64,000 nucleotides of DNA. Origin: Symbiodinium natans (Eukaryota > Sar > Dinophyceae > Suessiales > Symbiodiniaceae). The notes under the pieces were generated by a model that was given only the letters and a program-made list of their open reading frames with translations, did no database searches and was not told the origin of the DNA. The stretch covers positions 1,169,026 through 1,233,025 of the forward strand of contig CAJNDS010002179.1 of assembly GCA_905221605.1 (NCBI GenBank), given 5' to 3'. The position numbers and the translations under genes are program-made. Within the stretch, counting starts at the first letter, position 1, and every line of letters starts with the position of its first letter. Shown in pieces: positions 12,481-23,529 of this stretch.

Positions 12481-12717
12481 GCCTCTCGTTTTGTGACCTT
12501 TTGAGCTCTAAATAGCGAGCTTAGTAATCTTGACCATCTCAGCGAGTTTTCCTCGGGATCCCCGAGCCTCTGTTCGGAACCTGATGATGGGCGCGTGCCA
12601 AAAAAAAATAAGGTTGCGTGCCGAGAGTGTGCGAAGAGCATGCAACACATGCTTGCCAGGCTGTTTGCCACCCTCGGCAGTTTGGCTCTTTCCGACCCGA
12701 CCCCTGTAGATCAGACC
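12481..12717. other. Spacer between the PDX1 copies
   Basis: Only 237 bases separate the stop of copy 1 from the ATG of copy 2. About 40-110 bases after the stop is a block (TAATCTTGACCATCTCA, then TTTTCCTCGGGATCCCCGAG) that recurs after copy 2 at 17511-17560, so the 3' flank was part of the duplicated unit. The CAGTTTGGCTCTTTCCG segment before the ATG resembles the one before copy 1. It must hold the 3' end signal of copy 1 and the trans-splice acceptor of copy 2, but I cannot point to either exactly. Confidence 0.6.
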
Positions 12718-15700
12718 ATGGCCGAAGCAACGCGCAATGTGGCCCAGGGCACCGACCGGGTGAAGCCGCTCGGGTCAGGACCCACAAAAGCTCCCAACAA
12801 GATCACAAAATCTCCACAACAATCCCAAACCCTAAACCCTAAACATCCCTAAACCCTAAACCCTAAACCCTAAACCCTAAACCCTAAACCCTAAACCCTA
12901 AACCCTAAACCCTAAACCCTAAACCCTAAACCCTAAACCCCAGAGAACAGTGTAGCAAAGCCGAGGAAGGGGCTCCCAGCCATGCTCAAGGGTGGCGTCA
13001 TCATGGATGTCATGAACAAGGAGCCACGGAGACTTCGCAGCCCCAGTGGTGCCCTTTTTGCCCTTTCTTTTTGGTTTTTGGGGTTCCCTTACATAAAGTA
13101 GCCGACCCAAAAAAAGGGTGCTCTGATTATAACAAGGTTCCTGGGCTGCAACGAAGAGCCTTGGGTGTAGAGAAAACATCGGTGTGTGGAGGTCGTAAAG
13201 TCAGGGGACCCTGCAGGAGCAGGCGAAGATCGCGGAGGAGGTGGGCCCTGGATGTACGTAGGCCCCTAACGTACCGGGCCCTGTGTAGGAAATTAAGGGA
13301 AAGAGGCATCCCACATCGCCCCTTGAACGATCTCTCAGGGAGGTGGGATCCCGGGCTGCGTAAAAATCATTGGGGTGGGTGGTGTTTGGCACTCACATGT
13401 CCCTGCCCTTCAGCACCAGCACTGCTATCACAGCAAGAACAGTAAAATTGTAATAAACCGTAGGAAGCTGTAGGGACAGATAGCCGGCGGAGAACTGAAG
13501 AACAGCAGAAATGAGCTCGGAGCGGGTAGATCGTCTTCGCATATGCTTTAAAATGGCGTTTTGCAGCCATTTTGCGATGTTCTGTTTTGATGACTTTTAC
13601 GCGCGCCTTCCATGCCTTCACTCGATGTGCATGTGCGTACCGGGAACTTCGTGCTTTGTCTTTGCCTTAACAGCTTTCCGCTGCTTCTTTTCTTGTCGCT
13701 TTTTCCCTTTACGACAGATGTTGGAGTCGAGTGTGCAAGGGCCACCGCTCGCCACACCCTGAAATCGCTCTAGAATCGCTAAAGGGCCTACGACCCGAAC
13801 CAGTGACTAGGCCGGCGCCTGCGCCGTGATGGCCTTGGAGAGGATCCCGGCGGACTGACACGGGCCGAGCGGGGGCACAAGTTTCAGTTATGCCTGGCAT
13901 CGCTTGAATACGCAGCAGCGATGTTACACTCCCAAGTTCCAAGGCAGCCATCAGCCTTTCCAAGCTTCTGCCGGAATACGATGAATACCATGACAAAAGT
14001 AGCCCGTACGATACCGATAACGGCTCGAGCAAAAGACGACTTGAGCAGCTTGTTTTTGGTTTGAGGGAGTCAACACTTCGGTTCCGGCTCCCCCAAACCC
14101 TGAGCCCGAAACCGCAACTATAAGCCTGGCAGTTGGGAGGGCCGGGTGAGGCCGGGTGTGTTCTTGTAGATGACCACCGAGCTGCTATTCCGTTCGCCAT
14201 ATGGAGTTGTAAAAGGTCAGGTAAAGTTGGGCCCAAAGAGCCCTGCCAAAGCTTGCAAAAGCTCGAAGACGCAGGGCCCCATGACGCAGGACATCCGGCA
14301 GAGCAAAGGCGTGTCCCGCATGTCAGACCCGAAGATGATCAAGGCCCCGGTTGAGAGGGTCACCAAGAGGCTGTGCCCGAGAGGGCGGAGGGTGTTCCGA
14401 CGGCGGGGGCAGCATTTGCAGAATTTTGAGGGGGTTTCGGGTGAGAATCCGCGAAAAACACCTGAGCCTCCGCACAGGAGATCGTTAACTCCGTCTCCAT
14501 CCCCGTGATGGCCAAGTGCCGGATTGGCCACTTTGTGGAGTCACAGGCGCATGTTTCTGGAGCATATTGCAGATTCGGCGAGCGCGAGTCGGTAATGCAC
14601 GAACATGCAATTTACAAAGATCTTCTTTCAGTTCAGTTTCAGTTCGTTTAGAGGGGACGCCATGTGGGTATAGGCAGCTCCAAGCACAAGGTTCGGCAAT
14701 GATGGTCCATTAGTGACAATAGTGGAGCTACAGTTGCATGAACATTATGTAATTAAGGGGGTCGACCAGATGTTAAGAGCGTGTCCCCACAGATTCCTAG
14801 TGCAGACCCATTTCCGGCAGGTCCTGCAGCAGATTGGTGTGGACTGCATTGATGAGAGCGAGGTCCTGACCGTCGCAGATGAGGGCAACCATGTCAATAA
14901 GACCAAGTTCAAGGCAAGAAGCTGGGGTCCGGGATTTTTTCTTTCAGACGCCAAGACCGATCGGGAACGTGACAACCCCTCCCCCCCTCCCCCGAGCTGT
15001 TCTTTCTTTGGCCAATCGGGAGGTGCCCTTCGTGTGCGGCTGCCGCAACCTTGGCGAGGCTTTGCGCCGTGTGGCCGAGGGCGCCAGCATGATCCGCACG
15101 AAGGGCGAGGTGGGGGGTCGGAGTTCGGTAGACCATGGCCCATGTGCTGTCTCTGCAGCTCTTACGGCTCTGTTCTGCCAGCGCTGCGCACGTCAAGGCC
15201 GGAACTGGCGATGTCGTGGAGGCCGTGAGGCACATCCGGACGCTGCATAAAGAGATGCGCATGGTGCAGATGATGGACGAGGACTTCGGATCAGTGCTGG
15301 GTCAGCGAAAAGCTTAACCATGTCACAGGCGTTTGCTGGATGGTGTGGAAGGCTTGATGTCCACGTAGTCAGAGCTAGTGGCTAATTAGTTGGCCACGGC
15401 TGCGTGACCCTGGATCCTTTTGAGTACGGTGGTTGTCCTGATGCTGGTGAGGATGAGCTCTTTACCTACGCGAAGGAGATTGGCGCCCCCATCGATCTTG
15501 TGCCTACAACGAACATGCACTTTTTTGCACTCTCATAGGTAAAAATGGCCGCCCAGCAATGGTTTCAAGCACGCTCTTGTAGCAACCCACTCAGCCAGAT
15601 ACAGCCGCCTCAACCTAATTACATCGAATTACGCAACCGCTCTGCTGCCAAGGTGCAGCACGTCAAGAAGACAGGCAAGCTCCCAGTGGTGAACTTCGCT

Positions 15701-17464
15701 GCTGGAGGTGTGGCCACACCAGCCGACGCCGCCCTGTGCCTGGGTCACCCATGAGGAAGCTGAGGATTCATTACGGCTGTACTGATGCTTTACTGTTCCA
15801 TACCCGGGTTTGTGTTTCCACCGCTTTGTCTTGCGTTTGCGTGGACGAAGGTGCATGCAGCTGGGCGTGGATGGCGTCTTCGTAGGCAGCGGTGCCGTGG
15901 GCATTGAGGAGCAAGTTTTCACATCTTCCTCAAGGGACTCTAAACGTAGGCCCGCACTTTTCGGCCGATGCTGCAATGCAAATTTGTAGTCTCCTGGCTT
16001 TGCAGAAGTGTCAGAAGCTTTAATCAAAGCAGCGCCAAGGCATCTTCAAGTCGGAGGACCCTGCCAAGCGTGCCCGCGCGATTGTGAAGGCGGTGACCCA
16101 CTTCAACGACCCTCAGGCCAGGGCTTTCAGGGTTTCGGGCCAGGGTGCAGATTTCATAGGGTCTATGGCGCCGTTGCCACAAGAGTTTTGGAGGTGTTAG
16201 GAGAAGGGGTTCTGCTTCAAGGTGGGGGTTCGGTTTCCGACGTTTGGACCCAACACCTTTAGGTTTCTCCAGTTCAGGTTTGTACTGCGAACGAGCACTG
16301 CGTCTGACAGGACCCCTGAGCATGAGAGAGAGAGGGGGGTGTGCCCAGGGCCCGCCTGGAAACAAAAGAGGCGCTCAAGAGGCTGACTCTACTCGGCGAC
16401 TTACGCGGCATTTGACAGCGTCAAGTCGGATCCACCACTTGGACGTTGGCCAAGAGCAAGCGTGCGTGCAGTGGCACTTGCAAAGGTCCCGTGGCGCATC
16501 GTGGCGCGCACGTGTGCGCATGTGCACACGCACGCGCGTACGTGCGCATGTACATGCGCCACACGCATAGGATGCGTTCATGGTCAATCAAGCCTATTGG
16601 TGCCCCTGCATATCCCTGCATGAGGTCTTGTGCTTTTGCGAGCTTGGCAGCTCTAGACCTCACCCCTGAGCCAACAGGTCATTGCAGAGGTGTCCGAGGA
16701 CATTGGCGAGGCGATGACGGGCATCTTGGAAGCCAGGTTGTCAGAACTCAATGCAGCTGTTATGACGCGTTCGAAATGAGGGTTTACGGTCGAGCAACCC
16801 GAACCCCAAGCAATCCGAAGCAGACTCGTTGGGGCGCCATTTCCTCGGACACGTGCCCCCAATTACTCGGGCAGTCCCAGGCCCCAAAACTTCTCCCGTG
16901 CCGTGCACGGCAACCCAGGCCGGCGGCAAAAGGATAAACACCGCCCTCTCCACATCAGCGCAGGGGGACAAAACTCGGCACCACATCTTACCACCCTCTT
17001 CCCTGACCCTGAAACCCTAAACCCTAAACCTTCTGCATGACAGGTGGCAAGAGAAGCCCAAACCCTAAACCCGCAACCCGCAGAGCCCCAAACCCCCAAA
17101 CGTCTCCATCCCAGAGGTGGGTTTGGTTTGTCTTGGCCCACGGGTAGAAAGGTTGCTGTGCTAAAATGCTACATAGCACAATTATGGTTTACGTAGGTTC
17201 CTTGGCCAAAAGCCCTAAACCCGAGGCATCAACTGCGATGGCTTGGCCACGCGTTTCGCGGACCGGGAGGGCGGCAACATGCCCGCCGCAAAGAAGGCCC
17301 AGCTGAGGAAAACGCTGAAACGCAAGAGATTGCACCAAAGGCATGCCGAGTGAAGGCAACTAGGCCGGTTTCATCACGGGCTTGAGGGTTCAAGGTCTCG
17401 CTACTGCCAGGCCCGCCTGGAATCCTACGGTGACCACAAGGGCCTCGCCGGTACATCTTTCTGA
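12718..17464 (+). CDS. PDX1 (PdxS-type pyridoxal 5'-phosphate synthase subunit), tandem copy 2
   Basis: This is a second, head-to-tail copy of the same enzyme gene, again 16 exons and 322 residues with every exon length identical to copy 1: 12718-12761, 12966-13020, 13217-13240, 13811-13852, 14290-14343, 14478-14546, 14821-14913, 15023-15109, 15198-15281, 15452-15499, 15653-15735, 15851-15891, 16040-16116, 16678-16720, 17226-17296 and 17411-17464. The few protein differences include [11 protein letters not shown] at the N-terminus, TKGEVG for TKGEAG, and RLESYG and GTSF at the C-terminus. All catalytic motifs are kept, so it appears functional. Intron lengths and contents differ strongly from copy 1 in places: intron 2 is 196 bases against 82 because of an inserted element. 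Donor dinucleotides differ in introns 3, 8 and 13. High exon identity with drifting introns fits a fairly recent tandem duplication. Confidence 0.96.
12829..12940 (-). repeat. CCCTAAA array in PDX1 copy 2 intron 1
   Basis: About 15 units with one short break. It ends 25 bases before the exon 2 acceptor. Copy 1 lacks such an array in the same intron, so it was gained or expanded after duplication. Confidence 0.97.
13037..13149 (+). mobile_element. MITE-like insertion in PDX1 copy 2 intron 2, family A
   Basis: The ends GCAGCCCCAGT and CCTGGGCTGC are near-inverted repeats. The interior (CCCTTACATAAAGTAGCC, then CCCAAAAAAAGGGT) aligns with the element at 60292-60401. The corresponding intron of copy 1 is only 82 bases and lacks it. 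Non-coding. Confidence 0.6.
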
Positions 17465-17876
17465 GCATCCCGTCGGGATGCTCGAGTTTTGAGCTCGAGT
17501 GAGCTCTGTAATCTTGACCATCTCACTGAGTTTTCCTCGGGATCCCCGAGCCTGTGTTCGGAATGTGATGATGAGTTCGTTCCGAAAGAGGTTGCCTTCT
17601 GATGGTCGTGCTTTCTGATGTGTGCAAATTGCTCCGGCTGTCGCGGATCTTGAACGGCTCATGTTTCCGCAGCCTGCACTCAGAGCTCAGGAGTGTAGAA
17701 CGCGAAGCACAATTAAGAGAAGAGAGGGGGCAACTCACCACGCGAGCACGAGAGTCCTTTTGAAAAAACGGCAAGAGCAGCGGCCCCCAAAGCAGAGATC
17801 AACAGCAGCCCAGAGTCCGACAAAGAGAGCCTTGCGCCACGGTAGTCTCGCGGGGGGCCGCGCGGGCGATGCAGAG
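17465..17876. other. Spacer between PDX1 copy 2 and the TBC gene
   Basis: The first 100 bases resemble the region after PDX1 copy 1 (shared GATCCCCGAG block). The rest has no coding signal. GGGCGATGCAGAG directly precedes the chosen ATG of the next gene and could hold its spliced-leader acceptor. Confidence 0.5.
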
Positions 17877-19545
17877 ATGGCAGATGATAAGGTCCGACGA
17901 CAGCGCATGTGGACGAGCATGCAGCAAAGAGGCCCCCTGCAAAGCCACAGAGAAAGCTCGCCAACCGTTCCATACGGGCCGTATCATACGGGGGGGGTCC
18001 CTTTGCAAAGTAAATCCTACTATTTGTTACTATCTGGGGTCTAGTTTAGGGGTCCCAAACCCTAAACCCAAACCCTAAACCCTAAACCCTAAACCCTAAA
18101 CCCCAAACCCTAAACCCTAAACCCTGCAAACCAGCTCGCGGCTCCTGCAGAGGCTTCCGGGACTTCCTACAGCAACGCCCGGAGGATTTCAAGCGCCGGG
18201 CCAGGAAGGGCGTGCCAGCCGACGTCCGAGCAGAGGTTGGGTTTAGGGTTTAGGGTTTAGGGTTTAGGGTTTAGGGTTTCGGGTTTAGGGTTTAGGGATT
18301 AGGGATTAGGGTTCAGGGTTAGGGTTTAGGGTTTAGGGGTGGGGGCTCGTGGTTTTGGGCAGGTTGATGCTTCAAGGGGTCTTGGAGACATCCGAAACCC
18401 TAAGTCAAAAACCTAGATGCAACTCACCGGCTCCCAGAAGGGCTCGACATGCCCAAACGGGCTCTACAGACTAGGGGCGGGAGTGTGCCTCGCCTGGCGT
18501 GTCCGAGTGTGAGCGATTAAATGCAGTTGGAGCCCTTCTGATGCCAACAACACTTGAGTGTGCCGGGGCTTTCTTAGGGAGCCCTGCTTCAGAATGCCAG
18601 TTTTCAGGTGTGGCGGGCGGTGCTGAACATCGATGGGCACACGAAGCCTGGCTTGTACCAGGAGCTGCAAAATTCGGACAATGAGTGGATCCACCTGATT
18701 GAGATCGACGTGCCGCGAACATTTCCAGAGAATCCTGCACCTCGGGTCCATATGCTGGAAAAGCCTTCGTCTCTGAACGTATGGGGGTGGTTCTGCAAGT
18801 TTACAGTCAAGGGATGGACCACGGGATGGGATCCATACAGTGTAGTATGACTAAAAAGGTGTTTTTTTTCCTCTCGGTGTCTTTCGTTTTAAGACACCCA
18901 AGGCCTTTGATGAGGTCCAGCAGAGATGTCTCCTTCGCATCCTAAAGGCCTATGCCAACCTTTGTGCCGACGTCGGCGACTCACTCAGCCAACAGCAGAT
19001 TGTTGTATTTGGATGTCTTATCTGGGGTTTCCGAAAATCGGGATACCTTTTGGGGTCCTTATAAAGGCAAACATGCCCCATATGCGACATATGCGTAGCA
19101 AAGAACTCCGAATCCCAAGAACCCCCCTGGACACACACATCCTGAACATGCAAACAGGCTACTGCCAGGGAATGAACTTCGTGGTGGGTCTGATTTTCCT
19201 GGTGGCACCTCGGGGTGTGTTTGGAAGGCATCTTCTTTTCATATTCTGCGGTGTTCTGCGACCCAAACCCACCCCAAACAGAACCCGCAAGGTGTAGCAC
19301 AACTCAGTTAGAGCCCTAAACCCTAAACCCTAAACCCTAAACCCTAAACCCTAAACCCTAAACCTAAACCCTAAACCCTAAAACCCTAAACCCTAAACCC
19401 TAAACCCTAAGCCCCCCCAGGGTTGAGGGCTTAAACCCATAAGCCACATAATGCCATAAAGCGTACGCCATCCGAGGTGCAGGGCGGGGAGTTCAAAGAG
19501 CCCACACCCGAAGCTCGGTGGCGTCCTGGGCGTCTCTTCCCTCCC

Positions 19546-19588
<43 letters not shown>

Positions 19589-21435
19589 ATATATATATAT
19601 ATATATATATATGTTTTTTTAAGGGGGAAGTTTAGGGCTTAGGGTGGACAGGTTCATGGCAACTAAGCCAAATCTAGGCCAGGTTCTGCTCAGGGCCTCA
19701 GGGTTTCAAACCGGATTGCGCAGGGCCGCGAGCTCGCTAGGAACAAGCCTTGCGTCAGTGGCGTTTTGGTTTCTGTGTCAGATACCGTTTTTGATCAGGG
19801 CTTGCAAAAGAACGAAGTAAGGAGATGGAAGAGGACACGTTCTGGATGTTCTTCTGTCTCATGGAGCGCCTGGGCTTTCAAACGTATGCAACCTTGATGC
19901 GGGTGCGGGGTTCCGGTAGGCCTGGGCGCCGAATTCCCTACAAACCGAAAACCCTACAGCCGAGGGTGCAAATGTGATATAGGATGTAGGTGTGGCGTTG
20001 GATGAACGTGTAGCTGGAAGCCTCCGAAGGATAGGCCTGCGAATCAGAGGATACGAAGTCATGATCGATGTGGTTGCATTCGCAGTTGATGACGGGTATT
20101 TGTCATGTGCGTCTAAACCCTAAACCCTAAACCCTAAACCCTAAACCCTAACCCTAAACCCTAAACCCTAAACCCAAAACCAAAAAAACCCTGAACCGAA
20201 TGTGGCATGGGATCAGCCGAAGCCTTGCCCCAGTGCCAGAGCTGTAAGAGTCGAAGCCGAGAGATCTGCGTCAGGTTCGGGCAGCTGAACGGGTTTTACC
20301 GCCGCGGATTTCCACTCTTGAAGAGGCAGGGCTGTCTTTGTCGTTGGTTTAGGGTTTCGGGTTTAGGGATTTAGGGGGCGTGGTTCAGAGGCCTGGATGT
20401 AAACAGGGGGCGTGGTTTGGGGCGGAGGTTTTCTTTGACTTTGGTGCTTAAGTCAAGATGTTGCTGAACCCCAGCGCGTGGCATGCGCGTTCGGTTTGCC
20501 GAATGTGGGTTTGGGAGATGGGGGGAGGCCCTGGGTGGTTGACGAACCTGGCCCAGCGGCGAATAATGATCTCTACAGGCTCCCTCGCCCCTTCCCCCAG
20601 CGTCCTTCTCGAGGAGTCGGAATCGTAGGTGTGGGGGAGGGGGCGGGGGAAAGGGGGGAGCCCCGAAAGCCCAGACAAACCAAGAGCTTGTTTGGGGTTT
20701 GGGTCTAACCCCTAAACCGCTAAACCCTAAACCCCTAAACCCCTAAACCCCTAAACCCCTAAACCCTCAGAGGTACCTGTGGGCCTTCGACGAGCTCATA
20801 GCCAAGTCGCTCCCAGAGTTGCACGAACACTTTTGCAAGGAGAACCTGCAGCATTCGGTGTACCTGCACCAATGGTTCCTGCCCCTGGGCTGCTTTCAGG
20901 GCATCCTAAGCATGTTTGTAAGGGTGAGTTCTGAGAACATGCACGGCAGGACGGATTTTAGGACATCTTCTGCCTGCGTGCAGCATGGCTCAGGACCCTC
21001 TTCATCAGCAGCCTACCATTGCCCATGGTGCTTGTGCTGTGGGATGCTATTATCTGCGGGGGCCTTGCAGAGATCCTGCCGATATCCATAGCCGTGCTGC
21101 AGCTGCTGCAGCAGACGCTTCTTTCCATGAAGTTTGAAGAGGTTGTGAGCTTCTTCCAGTCGTTGAAGAGTCGTGAACAGGAAGATTGTGACTTCGAGAG
21201 TATCGGCCGAATTGCGGTCATCAGCAGCGGCAGCTTCTGCATCCCCAAGCACGTCGCGGATGTGCTGCGCAGACCGCTGCCGCTGACTTCCGACCACCTC
21301 ATGGAGCGCTCGCCGCAGTCACCCACGAAGCGCATGCTGGACTCGGACGAGGACATGACCACAACTGCAAACACAACCACCGTCAATTCGCCTTGCAGCA
21401 CAGCCGCCAGCAGCGAGGGCGTGCTGCGTGACTAG
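17877..21435 (+). CDS. TBC-domain Rab GTPase-activating protein
   Basis: TBC proteins switch off Rab GTPases on membrane vesicles with two catalytic residues, an Arg finger and a Gln finger. Nine exons splice in frame to 349 residues: 17877-17931, 18153-18235, 18608-18736, 18903-18975, 19158-19204, 19822-19883, 20275-20325, 20773-20880 and 20994-21435. The protein has KGVPADVRAEVWRAVL at the TBC start, IEIDVPRTFP with the Arg finger, GYCQGMNF with the Gln finger, EEDTFWMFFCLMERLGF, a GFYRRGFPLLKR helix, and WFLTLFISSLPLP...LWDAIICGG at the TBC end. A polar tail follows (SPQSPTKRMLDSDED). The domain fills most of the protein. Donors are GC in introns 1, 3, 4, 5, 7 and 8 and GT in 2 and 6; all acceptors are AG|G. 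The start ATG is the only one that keeps frame with exon 2. Which Rab it acts on cannot be told. Confidence 0.94.
18055..18126 (-). repeat. CCCTAAA array at end of TBC intron 1
   Basis: About ten units ending 26 bases before the exon 2 acceptor. Exon 2 is then followed within 4 bases by a TTTAGGG array. Confidence 0.97.
18239..18340 (+). repeat. TTTAGGG array at start of TBC intron 2
   Basis: About 14 units, some with single changes, starting 4 bases inside the intron. Together with 18055-18126 it frames exon 2 with inverted arrays. Confidence 0.97.
19314..19411 (-). repeat. CCCTAAA array in TBC intron 5
   Basis: About 14 units in the first third of the intron, followed by a poly-T run, a TA run and a short TTTAGGG-like patch near 19629. 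This intron does not follow the usual orientation rule. Confidence 0.97.
19547..19612. repeat. Poly-T run followed by TA run
   Basis: About 38 T followed by about 12 TA units, within TBC intron 5. It looks like a degraded tail and microsatellite and has no coding role. Confidence 0.95.
20113..20175 (-). repeat. CCCTAAA array in TBC intron 6
   Basis: About nine units roughly 100 bases before the exon 7 acceptor. Confidence 0.95.
20346..20375 (+). repeat. Short TTTAGGG patch at start of TBC intron 7
   Basis: About four imperfect units starting 20 bases after the GC donor. It pairs in orientation with the array at the end of the same intron. Confidence 0.85.
20709..20768 (-). repeat. CCCCTAAA array at end of TBC intron 7
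   Basis: Mostly eight-base CCCCTAAA variants, ending 4 bases before the exon 8 acceptor. The intron therefore starts with G-rich and ends with C-rich units. Confidence 0.95.
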
Positions 21436-21599
21436 GCAGGCTCTTGGGACATTTTGTATTTTCCCTTATTGGGGTTAAGAGGATCATATTCAGTTGAGAA
21501 AATGCCCTTACTGGGTTTAAGAGGATCATATTCAGTTGGATATTTTCCCTTATTGTTCAGTTGTACATCTTGCAGATGTTTTTGCACGGCCCCGCCCAG

Positions 21600-21667
21600 G
21601 TGACTACCTGCGCCAGATCAACCAGGGCCTCAGCTGGTGGGCCGAGTCCAAGCCTTCGCGGGCATGA
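21600..21667 (+). CDS. Possible terminal exon after the TBC gene
   Basis: After CCCGCCCAG a frame reads DYLRQINQGLSWWAESKPSRA and then stops at TGA. It starts with G after AG and is GC-rich in an AT-rich setting, so it resembles a real last exon. It could be an alternative 3' exon of the TBC gene, reached by splicing from inside exon 9, or a remnant of another gene. No upstream partner exon is established. Confidence 0.3.
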
Positions 21668-21982
21668 CTCCCCTCCACCTCTTCGGCGCAGAAGAGGCTT
21701 TCAAGGGGCACCAAGGAGGGACCCTTGAAAGGGGCGACTTAGGCAATATAGGGGCTACGCAGCTATATAAGGTATAATAGTATATCATGATTCATGATGT
21801 AACAGAATAGAATATAATATGATATTATATTGAATTAAAATACATTTTGTTCCACTATATATAAGGGGTTACATCCCTTAAGGCTTGCGGGAGCCACCGC
21901 GCCGACTCGCCCTTCTGAGTCGCCGCACCGCAAGCACAGACCGCGCCAGGGGCGCGCCCAATTTTTGAGACGAGACACTTAC

Positions 21983-22195
21983 CCCAGAGAGCCCTTGATA
22001 CCCCCAATACTAAAGGAACCTAGCTACCTCAAAGCAGGTTAAGGATCCTTACAGTAATATCAGTTTAGGTCATTTAAGGAAGATACCTTAAATCGTATGA
22101 AGCCCAATACCCTTGAATCTACCTTAAATCAGAAAAAGGATCCTGAATATCATTTAAGGTGTATTCCTTGTTTAAGGGGTGTTGGGCTCTTTGGG
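21983..22195 (+). mobile_element. Inverted-repeat element, family B, copy 1
   Basis: The ends CCCAGAGAGCCC and GGGCTCTTTGGG are inverted repeats. The 213-base interior is AT-rich with repeated CCTTAAAT and AAGGATCC motifs. Related ends and interior motifs occur at 36842-37261 and 48836-48909. There is no coding potential, so it is MITE-like. Confidence 0.55.
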
Positions 22196-23189
22196 TGCAC
22201 CTTATGCCTTTTTTAGTTGCCTGTTCATGCATCTTTATGCAGTATGCAATGAGTAGTTGCGGCAGTGCGGGGTTATGGAGGCCAGGGGAGCTTTCCGTCT
22301 GGGTTCGCGCGGGGCGCAGCTCCCAAGCGGTCATCACACACACGTTGCCACCTTTTAGAAATAAAGGGCCGGACCACTGTGTTCTTGGGGGATACTTCTT
22401 TTTTGGCCTGACCCGATTGTGCCACAAATGAACAGCTGCACTGCTGATGTCTGGTGGCACGCCAACAGAGCGAGACGCCATTAAGACCCATTATCTGGAA
22501 CACTGACACAGCCCTCAGACACAGGCTGCACCAGACCTTCGCCCACATCAAAGCCCCACTCAGGTTCCCAGGGTCGGTGCTAGGCATTTTTCAGAAATTC
22601 TTGGGCAGTGAACATGTGAAGCATGTAGCTTCAGGCTTGCATGGTGCAGCCTGATAGAATGCAGAAGAGTCGTCCGAGTGACCCCACGTGCATGAAGCCG
22701 CGGTAGGCGAACTTAGCTTGCTGCCCTGTACAGCTGGCAAAAAGTCGCTTGCGTTGCGTGATCCTAGGCTCGGTTCTTCAAACTACGGTCCGTTTAGGGA
22801 CCCTATTGCAACACGAAACCTTGCAGTTATAGGGTACCTCCAAAATACGGCCCATTCTATGGACTAGCCGCGGGGACAGGCTGATCTTTTGGGGTCTCAG
22901 GGTTTTTGGCACAAGGGTTTCGTAGGCGAACGGAACAGACCGGAGCCCTAAACTCGTCTTGACCCCTAAACTACCATTTGCTTAAGAACCCGCAAAATTA
23001 AGGATATTTATCCCTGTATTGCTCTTACAAGGAAGAAGATTTGTTGTGTTACTTGGGGTGGCTCAGAAGCAAAGGGTAGTTAAGCGCCCTATAAACCTTG
23101 AGCTCTGAAGCCCTGTGAGCCCGAAGCCTCAAGCATGCGAGGCAGGGTTCCTTAATGTTCCTTATAAGAGTGAGCACACATATACACGC

Positions 23190-23202
23190 ATACATTCATA
23201 CA

Positions 23203-23238
<36 letters not shown>
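23190..23238. repeat. CATA tetranucleotide repeat
   Basis: About ten CATA units followed by TA steps. Confidence 0.9.
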
Positions 23239-23321
23239 CATATCTGTGTGTGTATGACAACCCAAGAAATAAGCCAAAAGAGCGTGGCTTACTGTATGTA
23301 TGGTAACCTTTGTTTTGGGGA

Positions 23322-23442
23322 GGATACTTTGGGATCTTCCCCCTTTTTCTACCAGTCCTTAATAATTAGTGATGATAGCACCCCCTACTATCGTCTCTAT
23401 TAAGGACCGTTGGTACAAGGGGGGAACATCCCAGAGGATACC
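23322..23442. mobile_element. Imperfect long inverted repeat, MITE-like
   Basis: The left arm GGATACTTTGGGATCTTCCC and the right arm ending GGAACATCCCAGAGGATACC are inverted repeats. Inner arms ACCAGTCCTTAATA and TTAAGGACCGTTGGT extend the pairing. About 121 bases, non-coding. Confidence 0.5.
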
Positions 23443-23464
23443 CATTGCAAGACCCACGGGCCAG

Positions 23465-23529
23465 GAACGCGCCGCCTGGGATTCCGGCACAGCGCTGACG
23501 AGCACCAGCTGCAGCAGCTCCTTTGCCGG
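23465..23529 (+). CDS. Isolated candidate exon
   Basis: Bounded by CAG|G and by a GT donor that runs directly into TTTAGGGG repeats. The frame reads TRRLGFRHSADEHQLQQLLC, an amphipathic helix. The gene is not recognised and the neighbouring exons are not found. Confidence 0.33.

Larger units (their letters stand above)
22200..23464. other. Non-coding stretch with element remnants
   Basis: No supported gene. It holds a solo end TTTGCTTAAGAACCC at 22975-22997 (family D), a CATA microsatellite, and the 120-base inverted repeat at 23322-23442. Confidence 0.4.

Noticed and set aside
12829-12940. Chromosome end (true telomere)
   Set aside because: Arrays are short, occur in both orientations throughout and are flanked by genes, so they are internal.
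23190-23238. CRISPR-like spaced repeat
   Set aside because: A plain tetranucleotide microsatellite without spacers; none of the repeat arrays in the window has unique spacers of constant length.
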